DNA from: Actinomycetota bacterium
Lineage (GTDB): Bacteria > Actinomycetota > Nitriliruptoria > Nitriliruptorales > JAHWKO01
DNA: 64,000 nt
NCBI GenBank assembly: GCA_019347675.1
Contig: JAHWKW010000006.1
Location: 1 to 64,000, forward strand
Direction: 5' to 3'
Shown here piece after piece: positions 1 to 7,920 of the stretch (position 1 is its first letter; each line of letters opens with the position of its first letter). Both the position numbers and the translations under genes were made by a program. The notes under the pieces were generated by a model. It made no database searches and was not told the origin of the DNA. It saw only the letters and a program-made list of their open reading frames with translations.

Positions 1-80
1 TTCCGATCTCGATCGTCCAGTGCGGGGCGGATCAGCGCGTAGCGGAACAGGCCGATCTCGCGGCGGTGCTCGTCCTCCAC
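1..80 (-). CDS. DDE transposase, N-terminal fragment (cut by window edge)
   Basis: The minus strand read from a GTG at 80 towards 1 encodes 26 residues beginning VEDEHRREIGLFRYALIR and remains open at the window edge. This matches, from memory, the N-terminus of the integrase-core transposases that follow DUF6431-type zinc-ribbon proteins in actinobacterial insertion sequences. It lies 37 bp downstream of the DUF6431-like gene on the same strand, which supports the pairing. The catalytic core would lie outside the window, so whether the copy is intact is unknown. The start is chosen as the only GTG before the conserved stretch. Confidence 0.6.
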   Translation of the reverse strand, partial: MEDEHRREIGLFRYALIRPALDDRDR

Positions 81-117
81 CTTCGTCCTTCGTCGGTCGC
101 TGGTGGAGGCGGAGTGT

Positions 118-696
118 TCACCTGGCCCACGGCGCCGGGAAGGGCGAGCTCGTGTTGGACAGCAACTGGCCGTCGGTCGCCGCCGACGCGAACATCCACG
201 GCGAGCCCGACCCTGCAGCGCGCGCCGCTACGGCGATCGCGGTCACCGCGTCGGACAACGGCGAGCCCGACGGCTCGATCCGTGACAGGCCAGCATCCAG
301 CCACAGCGCCCAGCGCGTGAAATGCGCCCGGATCGTGTCGGCAACCTCAGCGAGGCGCGACAGCCAGCCCCGCACCGTGGACCGCGGCAAGCCCAGCTCC
401 CGCACGATCCGGCGACGACTCCACCCGCGTGCACACAGCTCCAGGCCGCGGCCGATCACCTCGGCCCCATCCGCCCGTCGCAGCAGCATCAGCGCAGGCA
501 GCAGCACATGTGTCGCCGCGCAGCTCCGGCACCGCGACCGCCGTGGACGCACCCGCCGTGCGGCCCACGCCCGGCCCACCACCCGTTCCCGCGCCCACCC
601 CCACGGGCCCAAAACCCCCGAACAAGACGGGCACGCCAGCCCGCCGCCCGCCAACTGCGACTCGACCACGGACACGTCAAGGCTTACCGTCACCAT
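118..696 (-). CDS. DUF6431-like zinc-ribbon/HTH accessory protein of an insertion sequence
   Basis: A 192-residue protein starting at ATG 696 (an in-frame start at 765 adds a poorly conserved-looking 23 residues). It carries two Cys pairs, CPSC and CRSC, consistent with a zinc ribbon in the first 65 residues, and then a helix-turn-helix-like stretch (GWSRRRIVRELGLPRSTVRG). The combination is that of the DUF6431 family, which sits directly upstream of integrase-core transposases and probably recognises element DNA; the function is inferred. The transposase start follows 37 bp downstream on the same strand. It is head-to-head with another fragment of the same transposase family on the plus strand. 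Confidence 0.65.
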   Translation of the reverse strand: MVTVSLDVSVVESQLAGGGLACPSCSGVLGPWGWARERVVGRAWAARRVRPRRSRCRSCAATHVLLPALMLLRRADGAEVIGRGLELCARGWSRRRIVRELGLPRSTVRGWLSRLAEVADTIRAHFTRWALWLDAGLSRIEPSGSPLSDAVTAIAVAARAAGSGSPWMFASAATDGQLLSNTSSPFPAPWAR

Positions 697-881
697 CGCT
701 GCACCTCGCAGCACAGGGGCCCTCCCGTGGTCTGGCCAGACACGAGCGGGAGGGCCCTCGCTCATCTACCGACCGGCGGACCCTGCCCGTGCAACGACGA
801 ACGGGGCAACCCGAAGGCCGCCCCGCCAATCTCACCGACCCTGTCGCTCTATCCGCCCCGCAGCCTCAACCTGAATGTCGT

Positions 882-1598
882 TTCACAGCCGAAGGGCTGG
901 TGATCCCCGCGCGGCCGGTGCGTGAGCCGGTGGGGCCGAAGAAGCCGTGGCCGGACTGGGTGGAGTACCGGCCGGGTCAGGTTTGGGGACACGATTTCTC
1001 GGCGTTCGCCCGCGCCGGCCGTGACGCGTTGGCGGTGATGGACCTGGTCTCACGCAAGTGGCTGCGAACCCTGCTGGTGGCCCACCAGCGCGGCGAGTCC
1101 GACCACGTGAAGGTCATCTACACCCTGGCGCTTGAAGACGAAGGGCTGCTTGCCGAGGCCGAACGTCGGATGGTGCAGGTCGTCGAGCCGAACTCCGACG
1201 AGCAGCTGCCGATCCTGCTCGCCGTCTCCGACGGCGGACCCCAGATGGTGTCGGGCACCACCCGCGAGTGGATGGCGCTGCACTCTTTGGCGATGCACGT
1301 CGGGCGTCCCGGCACCCCAACTGACCAGGCGCACATCGAGTCGCTATGGGGTCACATCAAAAACGAGTGGCCCCACCTCGAAGCGATCGACGATCCAGGC
1401 CTGCTCGAAGCCGAGCTCGAACGTCGTCGCCTCGAATACAACGGGGTCCGGCTGCACGCCGGCATCGGCTACGTCACTCCCGACGACGAACACGAGGGAC
1501 GAGGAGCACAGATCCGCAAGAAGCGACGCGAGGGCATGATCGCCGCACGCGCGGCGCGCATCACCTATCGTCGCCACAACCACGAAACGAGAACCTGA
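882..1598 (+). pseudogene. C-terminal two-thirds of an IS481-like DDE transposase
   Basis: The plus frame from about 882 to the stop at 1596-1598 encodes the integrase-core part of a transposase. The acidic triad is present: Asp in VWGHDFSAF, Asp in LLAVSDGGPQM and Glu in HIESLWGHIKNEW, and the C-terminus contains GYVTPDDEHEGRG, typical of the family paired with DUF6431 proteins. The N-terminal HTH part expected before residue EGLVIPARP is missing; upstream in this frame is low-complexity Pro/Arg sequence antisense to the DUF6431 gene. The fragment is therefore a truncated copy in inverted orientation to the one at 1-696. It is unlikely to be active alone. Confidence 0.8.
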
Positions 1599-1637
1599 CC
1601 GTGGCCGGGTATTTCTCCGCCGGTATGTCTCATTAAC

Positions 1638-1904
1638 TCAGAAGCACCTCAGTCCCCGTCGAGAGTCGTAGGGGCCCCGACAGCCAGCCGTCCACCCATC
1701 GGGGTTGGCTTCCCTCCACTCGGATGAGCGCGCCGGCCACGTGCCACGGGATGTCATCGAGTCAACGGCTCGTTCGATAATCAGGAGTTCGACGTCGAGG
1801 TCGGTTGGAGCGCCCTCGTCGAACCACCCGAAGTGTGGCGGGATTCGCGCTGTCCATCGCTCGCACCTCCCTGCGGACTTGATGACCGCGAGAAGGACGA
1901 TCAC
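1638..1904 (-). CDS. Hypothetical small protein (weak)
   Basis: An 88-codon minus-strand frame in the otherwise empty 1599-2000 interval. The segment RIPPHFGWFDEGAPTDLDVE has a protein-like composition and is followed by TWPARSSEWREANPDGW, which suggests real or recently real coding sequence, but I do not recognise a family and see no clear ribosome binding site. It could be a remnant of a gene broken by the neighbouring insertion sequence. The rest of 1599-2000 shows nothing I can identify. Confidence 0.3.
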   Translation of the reverse strand: MIVLLAVIKSAGRCERWTARIPPHFGWFDEGAPTDLDVELLIIERAVDSMTSRGTWPARSSEWREANPDGWTAGCRGPYDSRRGLRCF

Positions 1905-2000
1905 TACGGGCCGGTGCGACGCATCGGGTCGGATCGGTGTCAGGCCTGTGTCTCAGGGGTCGCCTACTTTGGCCAAGCCATCTCTCGGAGTGGGGTAGTG

Positions 2001-3005
2001 ATGTCCAAGGCTCTCTGGTTCAACCGGACCGTGTCAGACGATCTGATGGCGATCTTGACCGGGGGCGGTGCTCGTGAGCTTGTGGAGTTGGCCGTCGCGG
2101 AACAAGAGAGCGAGCCGCTCTTCGACCTCCAGCTTCGTCGGGACACGAGGGGGAGCAACCCCGTCAGCTGGGCGTCGCTCTACTACGGGCTCACCTCGGT
2201 GCTCGATCTGGAGGAGCGGCAGGGCAGCGTTCGCCTTTCTGCCCATAAGACACACCGGTCACGTGGAGGTTTCCAGGAGGAGTGGAGCGACTGGCAGGAA
2301 CCAGCCAAGCTCGACGATGCATGGCCGCAGGTGTTCGCCTACCTCGGACGGGTCGTGCCGACCGTCGACGAGCGGTGGACCGGTAAGGAGGGCGCTGTTC
2401 ACGCGGCGATCAGCTCTGGCACGTCTGATGCCTACAGGATCATCAACCGGGAGGTTTCGCCGGGTTTTACTGACCAAGCGACCAAGGACGCCATGATGGC
2501 GAGTTGGTGGCAGCCTCTCGACGAAAGCTTGCGGCGAGGGCCCAGCCCAGAACCCTGGTGGCCGACGGACGTCACGGTCGGCGCAAGTCCGGACTTCCTC
2601 GCCGTCGACATCGGTGGCCGGCTCGCGGTCATCGAGGCGAAGCACCACTCCGCCACCGGGATGATCGCGAAGGTGCCGCTTCAGGTGGGTTTCTACGCCA
2701 AGATGTTCCGTACTCTCCTCGAAGAGGACGATGATGCCCTCGAGGCCATGGAGGCGATGCTGCGGCAGCGGGTGGCACTGGGGCTTTCGCGTCCCGGTGT
2801 GCTCTACCTGACGCGACGGCGTGAGGTCGTGCCGGTTGTGGCCATTGGCCCCAAGCGTCCGTCCAAGGCGGGGCGTGAGCGACTGTGGAAGGTTGCGCTG
2901 TCTACGTCGCGTGCCTTAGGTGATGGCGTCGACCCGATCGAGCTGTGGTACCTCGACCGACAGGGCCGCATCGAGGAGATCGAGCGTCCCGGTGACGTGG
3001 TCTGA
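2001..3005 (+). CDS. Predicted PD-(D/E)XK nuclease-like protein
   Basis: 334 residues from ATG 2001; longer in-frame starts exist upstream but this ATG follows a GGAG at about 1987. The only motif I can name is PDFLAVDIGGRLAVIEAKHH near residues 200-220, where Asp, then Glu-x-Lys two strands later fits the catalytic core of PD-(D/E)XK nucleases. The rest (alpha/beta, many Trp) is unfamiliar. It is followed after 17 bp by a truncated RNase J-like MBL reading frame on the same strand, so the two were probably one operon. Role in restriction, repair or defence is inference; the nuclease fold assignment is moderately sure. Confidence 0.6.
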   Translation: MSKALWFNRTVSDDLMAILTGGGARELVELAVAEQESEPLFDLQLRRDTRGSNPVSWASLYYGLTSVLDLEERQGSVRLSAHKTHRSRGGFQEEWSDWQEPAKLDDAWPQVFAYLGRVVPTVDERWTGKEGAVHAAISSGTSDAYRIINREVSPGFTDQATKDAMMASWWQPLDESLRRGPSPEPWWPTDVTVGASPDFLAVDIGGRLAVIEAKHHSATGMIAKVPLQVGFYAKMFRTLLEEDDDALEAMEAMLRQRVALGLSRPGVLYLTRRREVVPVVAIGPKRPSKAGRERLWKVALSTSRALGDGVDPIELWYLDRQGRIEEIERPGDVV

Positions 3006-3022
3006 ACGGCGGTGAGACGGCG

Positions 3023-3190
3023 ATGAGGATCCGCATCCATCGGGGCGCTCACGAGATCGGGGGAAACTGCGTCGAGGTCGACCACGACGGCGAGCGGATG
3101 GTCCTGGATGTGGGGCGACCTCTAACCGCTGACCGAAGCGAGGTCGTTCCACCCATGTGTGATGACGGTGTCATGAGGCGCGGACGGTGA
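3023..3190 (+). pseudogene. Truncated N-terminus of an RNase J-like MBL protein
   Basis: From ATG 3023, 55 codons run to TGA 3188-3190. The first 36 residues (MRIRIHRGAHEIGGNCVEVD and on to VLDVGRPL) match closely the start of the full MBL protein encoded at 4196, then similarity stops abruptly and the frame ends in unrelated sequence. The catalytic HxHxDH motif is absent, so the product cannot be a working hydrolase. The stop overlaps the GTG start of the ADP-ribosylglycohydrolase (GTGA), so translation of this stump could couple to the next gene. The two MBL N-termini differ at many codons, so this is an old paralogue and not a fresh duplication. Confidence 0.75.
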
Positions 3191-4182
3191 CGGCCTCGCG
3201 GCTCACCCGCATCCAGCTCGACCGCGCTGCGGGCGCGCTGCTCGGCCTCGTGGCGGGCGACGCGCTCGGCGCGCCGTACGAGTTCACCTCGTCGCCAGAA
3301 CCCGTCGCGGACCTCGTCGGTGGCGGCACGTTCGGTTGGGCGCCGGGGGAGTGGACCGACGACACGCAGATGGCGATCTGCGTCGCCGAGGTCACCGCCA
3401 CCGGCGTGGTGGACGTCGACGCCATCGGTCAGCGGTTCCTCGCCTGGTTACACAGCGGTCCGACGGACGTCGGCATCTCGACGCGCGCGGTGCTGGCCAG
3501 CGTGTCCTCACCGGCCGAACTTCCGGACGCTGCACGCCGCTACTACGAACGGCATCCACGGGGTGCTGCCGGCAACGGCAGCCTCATGCGGACCGCGCCG
3601 GTCGCCCTGGCCCACCTGGGCGACGACGACGCCATCGCGGCGGCGGCGACCGAGGTCTCGATGCTGACCCACGGCGACCCGTTGGCCGGCGAGGGCTGCG
3701 TGCTGTGGTGCGTCGCGATCGACCGCGGGGTCCGCGAGGAGCGGTTGGACGGTGTGCGTGACGCTCTCGACCTGCTGCCGGCGTCATCGCGTGACCGTTG
3801 GGCGCCACGTCTGTCGGAGGCCGAGTCGCAGCCAGCCGCGTCCTTCTCGCGGAACGGCTTCGTCGTCACCGCGCTCCAGGCTGCCTACGCGTCGATCCGC
3901 GAGACGCCGGTCCCCGACGACGCCCCGCCACGGCACCTCGAGGACGCCCTCATGACCGCCGTCCGGGTCGGCGGGGACACCGACACCGTCGCCGCGATCG
4001 CCGGTCAGCTCCTCGGCGCCAGGTGGGGGGCCAGCGCCGTGCCGTCGCGCTGGCGTGACATGCTGCACGGCTGGCCCGGCTACCGCGCGGATGATCTCGT
4101 CCGGCTCGCCGACCTCACCGTCCGAGGCGGACGGCCCGACGGCGCGAGCTCACCCGGATCCGCCGACCTCGACGAGCTGTGA
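3187..4182 (+). CDS. ADP-ribosylglycohydrolase family protein
   Basis: 331 residues from GTG 3187. Three metal-binding signatures of the DraG/ARH family are visible: WTDDTQM at residues 56-62, GNGSLMR near 135 and GGDTDTVAAIAG near 263, with the N-terminal GALLGLVAGDALGAPYE also typical. Such enzymes remove ADP-ribose from arginine or other acceptors using two Mg ions; some act on nucleic acids or small molecules. It overlaps the truncated MBL frame by 4 bp and precedes the complete MBL gene by 13 bp, so it is probably co-transcribed. The substrate here is unknown. Family assignment is confident, biological role is not. Confidence 0.9.
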   Translation: MTASRLTRIQLDRAAGALLGLVAGDALGAPYEFTSSPEPVADLVGGGTFGWAPGEWTDDTQMAICVAEVTATGVVDVDAIGQRFLAWLHSGPTDVGISTRAVLASVSSPAELPDAARRYYERHPRGAAGNGSLMRTAPVALAHLGDDDAIAAAATEVSMLTHGDPLAGEGCVLWCVAIDRGVREERLDGVRDALDLLPASSRDRWAPRLSEAESQPAASFSRNGFVVTALQAAYASIRETPVPDDAPPRHLEDALMTAVRVGGDTDTVAAIAGQLLGARWGASAVPSRWRDMLHGWPGYRADDLVRLADLTVRGGRPDGASSPGSADLDEL

Positions 4183-4195
4183 TGGTCTCGCGCGC

Positions 4196-5449
4196 GTGAA
4201 GGTCCGGATCCACCGCGGCAGCCATGAGATCGGCGGGAACTGCGTCGAGGTGACGGCGTCCGACGGTCGACGGATCGTCCTGGACCTCGGCCGACCGCTA
4301 TCGGTGGGTCCGGATGAGGACATCGAACTGCCGGACGTGCCGGGTCTGAGGAGCCGCGACCCGTCGCTGCTCGGCGTCGTCATCTCGCACCCGCACCTCG
4401 ATCACTACGGCCTCGCCGTCGACCTGCCGGTCGACGTGCCCATGTTCATCGGCGAGGAAGCGGCGCGGCTGCTCGAGGCCGCAGCGTTCTTCTCGCCGAT
4501 CTCGCGACGGTTGGATGCGGGCGGACACCTCCGTGACCGCGAGCCCTTCGAGCTGGGACCGTTCACGATCACCCCCTACCTGGCCGACCACTCGGCGTTC
4601 GACGCGTACTCGCTGCTCATCGAGGCGGACGACCGCCGTCTGTTCTACACCGGCGACCTGCGCGCACACGGTCGCAAGGCCGCGCTGTTCGAACGGCTCC
4701 TGCGCGACCCGCCACGCGACGTCGATGTGCTGCTCATGGAGGGCACGCACGTCCGCGCCGATCCCTCACACGACGACGCGACGTTCGAGACGGAAGCACA
4801 GCTCGAGGAACGCTTCGTCGACTTGTGCCACCGGACCGAGGGCGCGGTCGTCGCGTTCGGGTCCGCGCAGAACCTCGACCGGCTCGTCACCGTGTTCCGT
4901 GCGGCGAAGCGCTCGGGGCGCACGCTCGTCATCGACCTGTACGGAGCGACCGTCGCCGCAGCCACCCGACAGACGATCCCCCAACCCGGCTTCGCGGGTT
5001 TGCGGGTGTACGTGCCGCAGCGGCAGCGCGTGCGCGTCAAGGAGAGCGAGCAGTTCTGGCGTGTCGGCGACATCCGGCCACACCGGGTGTTCCCCGAAGA
5101 GCTCGCCAGCGATACCGGACGGTGGCTCTTCCACGTGCCGTCATCCACGGGGTACGAACTCCTGCGCGCCCGTGTACTCGACGCGCGAGGGACCGCGGTG
5201 TGGTCGCTGTGGGACGGCTACCTCGCCGAGCCGAGCGGCGTGCGGTTGCGGGAAGCCCTCGACGAGCACGGCGTGACGCTGGTGCACCTCCACACGTCCG
5301 GGCACGCGTCCGTGTCCGACCTGCGACGGCTCGTCGACACGCTCGAACCCGCGGTCGTCGTTCCCATCCACTCGGAGGCAGGCGACCGGTTCGAGGAGCT
5401 CTTCGAGCGTGTGGATCGGCGCTCAGACGGCGAGTGGTGGGATGTCTGA
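4196..5449 (+). CDS. RNase J-like MBL-fold (beta-CASP type) metallohydrolase
   Basis: 417 residues from GTG 4196, the only start matching the paralogous N-terminus at 3023. The MBL motif HPHLDHYG lies near residue 65; FYTGDLRAHG carries the second metal Asp, GTH follows, then a beta-CASP-like insert (VVAFGSAQNLDRLVT) and the C-terminal VVPIHSEAGDRFEELF. This order is that of RNase J and CPSF-like RNA-processing enzymes and their uncharacterised relatives. The protein is shorter than housekeeping RNase J (about 550 residues), suggesting a specialised relative. It follows the ADP-ribosylglycohydrolase and converges with a PD-(D/E)XK gene only 8 bp downstream. Confidence 0.85.
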   Translation: MKVRIHRGSHEIGGNCVEVTASDGRRIVLDLGRPLSVGPDEDIELPDVPGLRSRDPSLLGVVISHPHLDHYGLAVDLPVDVPMFIGEEAARLLEAAAFFSPISRRLDAGGHLRDREPFELGPFTITPYLADHSAFDAYSLLIEADDRRLFYTGDLRAHGRKAALFERLLRDPPRDVDVLLMEGTHVRADPSHDDATFETEAQLEERFVDLCHRTEGAVVAFGSAQNLDRLVTVFRAAKRSGRTLVIDLYGATVAAATRQTIPQPGFAGLRVYVPQRQRVRVKESEQFWRVGDIRPHRVFPEELASDTGRWLFHVPSSTGYELLRARVLDARGTAVWSLWDGYLAEPSGVRLREALDEHGVTLVHLHTSGHASVSDLRRLVDTLEPAVVVPIHSEAGDRFEELFERVDRRSDGEWWDV

Positions 5450-5457
5450 CGCCGGTG

Positions 5458-6234
5458 CTAACCGTCTGGCGGTACCGATCGAGGACCGCTATCCGGCTCG
5501 AGCCATCTGCAGGCGCCCGGAGCGATGCACTGGCAATCCTCGAACGTCAGCCAGCCCAGGCGCTCAGAGACCGGCTCCAACGTCGCCTCGTCGCGGTGCG
5601 GTAGGTCCTCAGCCAACGAGGCGGGATCCCGCCTGTACGGATCTATCAGCCACCCGTAGAGGCGGCTGTGTCGTTTGCGCTTGAAGATCTCCGGGGTGAG
5701 GAGGACGAAGCACGACAGCTCGGGCTTGCGATGACGCAGCGGCGGCTGCAGCCTCGGGTTCTCGTTGAGCATGACATCGATGTTGCACGCGATCTGGTTG
5801 CGCATGACGTCGTACGACGTCTTGTTGCCAGCGTCGGAGAGCACCTTCGCCTCGAACAGCACCGCGAAGCCGGTGCCTTCGCTGATCAGTACAGCGTCGA
5901 CGCGGGTCTGGCCTTCGAACTTCCCGCTCGCCGCGGCGGCCTCTATGAGATGTGGGATGAGAGTGCGTTCTGAGCTGTGGTCACCGAGCCAGTCGCGGTA
6001 CTCGGGCGGCGAGGGCAGGTTCGCCTCGAAGTACAGCTGGAGTCCGCCGGCCAGGCACTCCTGCCACGTGGTGAAGCCGCCGACGGGCGGTCGCTCGCCG
6101 AGCGCTACAGCGAGCAGTTGCGCTAGTCGATCAACGCGGCCGTCCTCCGGGTGGAAGATCCCCATGAGCGCCGCTACGACCCAGAACCGTTCGTCCTTCT
6201 CGAACTGGCGAGCCGCGGCGACCGTCCGACGCAA
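5458..6234 (-). CDS. Predicted PD-(D/E)XK nuclease-like protein, 5' end uncertain
   Basis: 258 residues if the TTG at 6234 is used. The core TRVDAVLISEGTGFAVLFEA followed by Lys is a good PD-(D/E)XK motif around residues 108-129, with an Arg/Lys-rich region after it. Coding-like sequence continues upstream of the TTG (frame reads YTLDPWELSRAGRRRDDRQR to about 6328) up to a stop at 6352-6354, but no ATG, GTG or TTG is available there, so the gene may have lost its start or contain an indel. It is convergent with the MBL gene. I cannot name the family; it resembles hypothetical single-domain nucleases. Confidence 0.6.
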   Translation of the reverse strand: MRRTVAAARQFEKDERFWVVAALMGIFHPEDGRVDRLAQLLAVALGERPPVGGFTTWQECLAGGLQLYFEANLPSPPEYRDWLGDHSSERTLIPHLIEAAAASGKFEGQTRVDAVLISEGTGFAVLFEAKVLSDAGNKTSYDVMRNQIACNIDVMLNENPRLQPPLRHRKPELSCFVLLTPEIFKRKRHSRLYGWLIDPYRRDPASLAEDLPHRDEATLEPVSERLGWLTFEDCQCIAPGACRWLEPDSGPRSVPPDG

Positions 6235-6406
6235 CGCGCCCTCGTGCCGATGGTCGAACTCGTGCCGCTGACGGTCATCTCGTCGTCGTCCCGCGCGGCT
6301 GAGTTCCCAAGGATCGAGCGTGTAGGGACACGCCCTCCCGCCGCGACGTCCCTAGCGGTGGATCTGCACACCGGACCCGCGGGGCGCGACTGAGCGGCGG
6401 CACGTG

Positions 6407-6785
6407 TCAGCCGCCGGCCAGCCGGCGGGCGAGATCGAGCACACGCTCCCGGTCGTCGCGGGAGAAGCGCTCCACCAGCCTGATGAGTTCCTCGATGTCG
6501 TCGGTTGGCGGCGGCGCCGGTGCTTCCGCGGGATCAGCGCCAGCGGGGCATCCCGAGTTGCTGGTCGACGGGTCTCCGTGGCGGTGGGTCGACGCCCGAG
6601 CCGGCGGATCTGGTCACGTCGGACCGTGAAGTCCCCCCGTCTGGGCGTCGATGACCGTGACGAACGTCCCGATGGGGGGCCATGACGACGTTCGCGATCT
6701 CCTCGCTCGTGTCGACCGGTCCGGCGGCGGTGACAGCGACGGCCTGGAGGCCGGTCGGGGTGGTGTCACACCCCTCCCGCACCAT
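6407..6785 (-). pseudogene. Frameshifted unidentified gene
   Basis: Read on the minus strand from ATG 6785, coding character moves between frames: MVREGCDTTPTGLQAVAVTA, then after a C-run IGTFVTVIDAQTGG, then after a G-run FTVRRDQIRRLGRRPTATET, and finally DDIEELIRLVERFSRDDRER ending AGG-stop at 6407-6409. Two of the shifts sit at homopolymers (six C, six G), which fits indels. The family is not recognised. Either a decayed gene or a functional one with sequencing errors at homopolymers. It lies between a PD-(D/E)XK gene and the divergent Mre11-like operon. Confidence 0.5.
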
Positions 6786-6819
6786 GTCGGTAGCTCGATC
6801 GACCGACGGGTGAGCTGAG

Positions 6820-7920
6820 TTGCGACTGCTGCTGTTCTCCGACCTCCACCTCGACGCCGCGTTCGCGTGGGCGCCGCGCGCCGTTGCGCGCCGCCGACGC
6901 CAGGCGCTGCGCGACACGCTCGTGCGCATCGTCGGGCTCGCTGACGAGGTCGACGCCGACGCGATCGTGTGCGGCGGCGACCTCTACGAGCACGAGCGGT
7001 TCACGCCCGACACCGCCGCGTTCCTCCAGGCGACCTTCGGGGCCACCGACCGGCGGGTCGTCATCGCGCCCGGCAACCACGACTGGTTCGGGCCCGGCAG
7101 CCTCTACGTCCACGTCGACTGGCCGGCCAACGTCACGGTCTTCTCCGAGGACCGGCTCGCGCCGCTCGACCTCGCGGACGGGCTCACGCTGTGGGGCGCC
7201 GCCCACCGCAAGCCCGCCGGCACCGACGGCTTCCTCGACGGCGGGTTCGAGGTCGGGCGCGGCGGGGTGCAGCTCGCGCTGTTCCACGGCTCCGAACGGT
7301 CGGGCCTGCCGTTCGAGGAGGACGGCAAGCAGCCCCACGCCCCCTTCGACGCCGCCCAGCTCGAGGCGGCCGGCATCGACCACGCGTTCCTCGGCCACTT
7401 CCACCGGCCCAAGGCCGCCGAGCGCCACACCTACCCCGGCAACCCCGACCCGCTGACCTTCGGGGAGGACGGCGTCCGCGGCGCGGTCGTCGTCGACGTC
7501 CACGACGACGGCACCGTCGACCGCGACTGGCAGGTCGTGGCCCGGTCGCACGTCGCGGACATCGAGGTCGACGTGACCGGCTGCGCGAGCGCCCACGACG
7601 CCATCGAACGGGCCCGCGCCGAGCTCGCCGGACGGCAGGGAGCGGTCCGGCTGACCGTCAGCGGCGAGCTCGCCCCCGACGCCGAGTTCGACCTCGACGA
7701 CCTCGCGCACGTGGCGCCCCACCTCGACGCGGTCGTCGTGCGCCGCGGCCGGCTCCACGTCGCATACGACCTCGACGCGATCGCCGCCGAGCCGACCGTC
7801 CGCGGCCAGTTCGTGGCCGACGTGCTCGCCGACGACGGCCTCACCGACGACGAACGCGAACGCACGATCGTCGTCGGGCTGCGCGCGCTCGACGGCCGCG
7901 ACGACCTCGAGGTCGCCTGA
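6820..7920 (+). CDS. SbcD/Mre11-like metallophosphoesterase
   Basis: 366 residues from TTG 6820, the start that places the first motif at residue 7. Phosphoesterase motifs appear in order: FSDLHLD (residues 6-12), GGDLYEHERF, GNHDW, and GHFHRP, the usual two-metal ligands of Mre11/SbcD-type nucleases. The C-terminal third is not conserved with E. coli SbcD. The TGA overlaps the ATG of the ATPase gene (ATGA), as expected for an SbcD-SbcC pair acting on DNA ends. First gene of an operon 6820-14437. Family confident; whether it serves repair or phage defence is open. Confidence 0.85.
   Translation: MRLLLFSDLHLDAAFAWAPRAVARRRRQALRDTLVRIVGLADEVDADAIVCGGDLYEHERFTPDTAAFLQATFGATDRRVVIAPGNHDWFGPGSLYVHVDWPANVTVFSEDRLAPLDLADGLTLWGAAHRKPAGTDGFLDGGFEVGRGGVQLALFHGSERSGLPFEEDGKQPHAPFDAAQLEAAGIDHAFLGHFHRPKAAERHTYPGNPDPLTFGEDGVRGAVVVDVHDDGTVDRDWQVVARSHVADIEVDVTGCASAHDAIERARAELAGRQGAVRLTVSGELAPDAEFDLDDLAHVAPHLDAVVVRRGRLHVAYDLDAIAAEPTVRGQFVADVLADDGLTDDERERTIVVGLRALDGRDDLEVA

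Noticed and set aside
3023-3190. Recent tandem duplication of the MBL gene
   Set aside because: The two N-termini differ at many nucleotide positions and several residues, so they are old paralogues.
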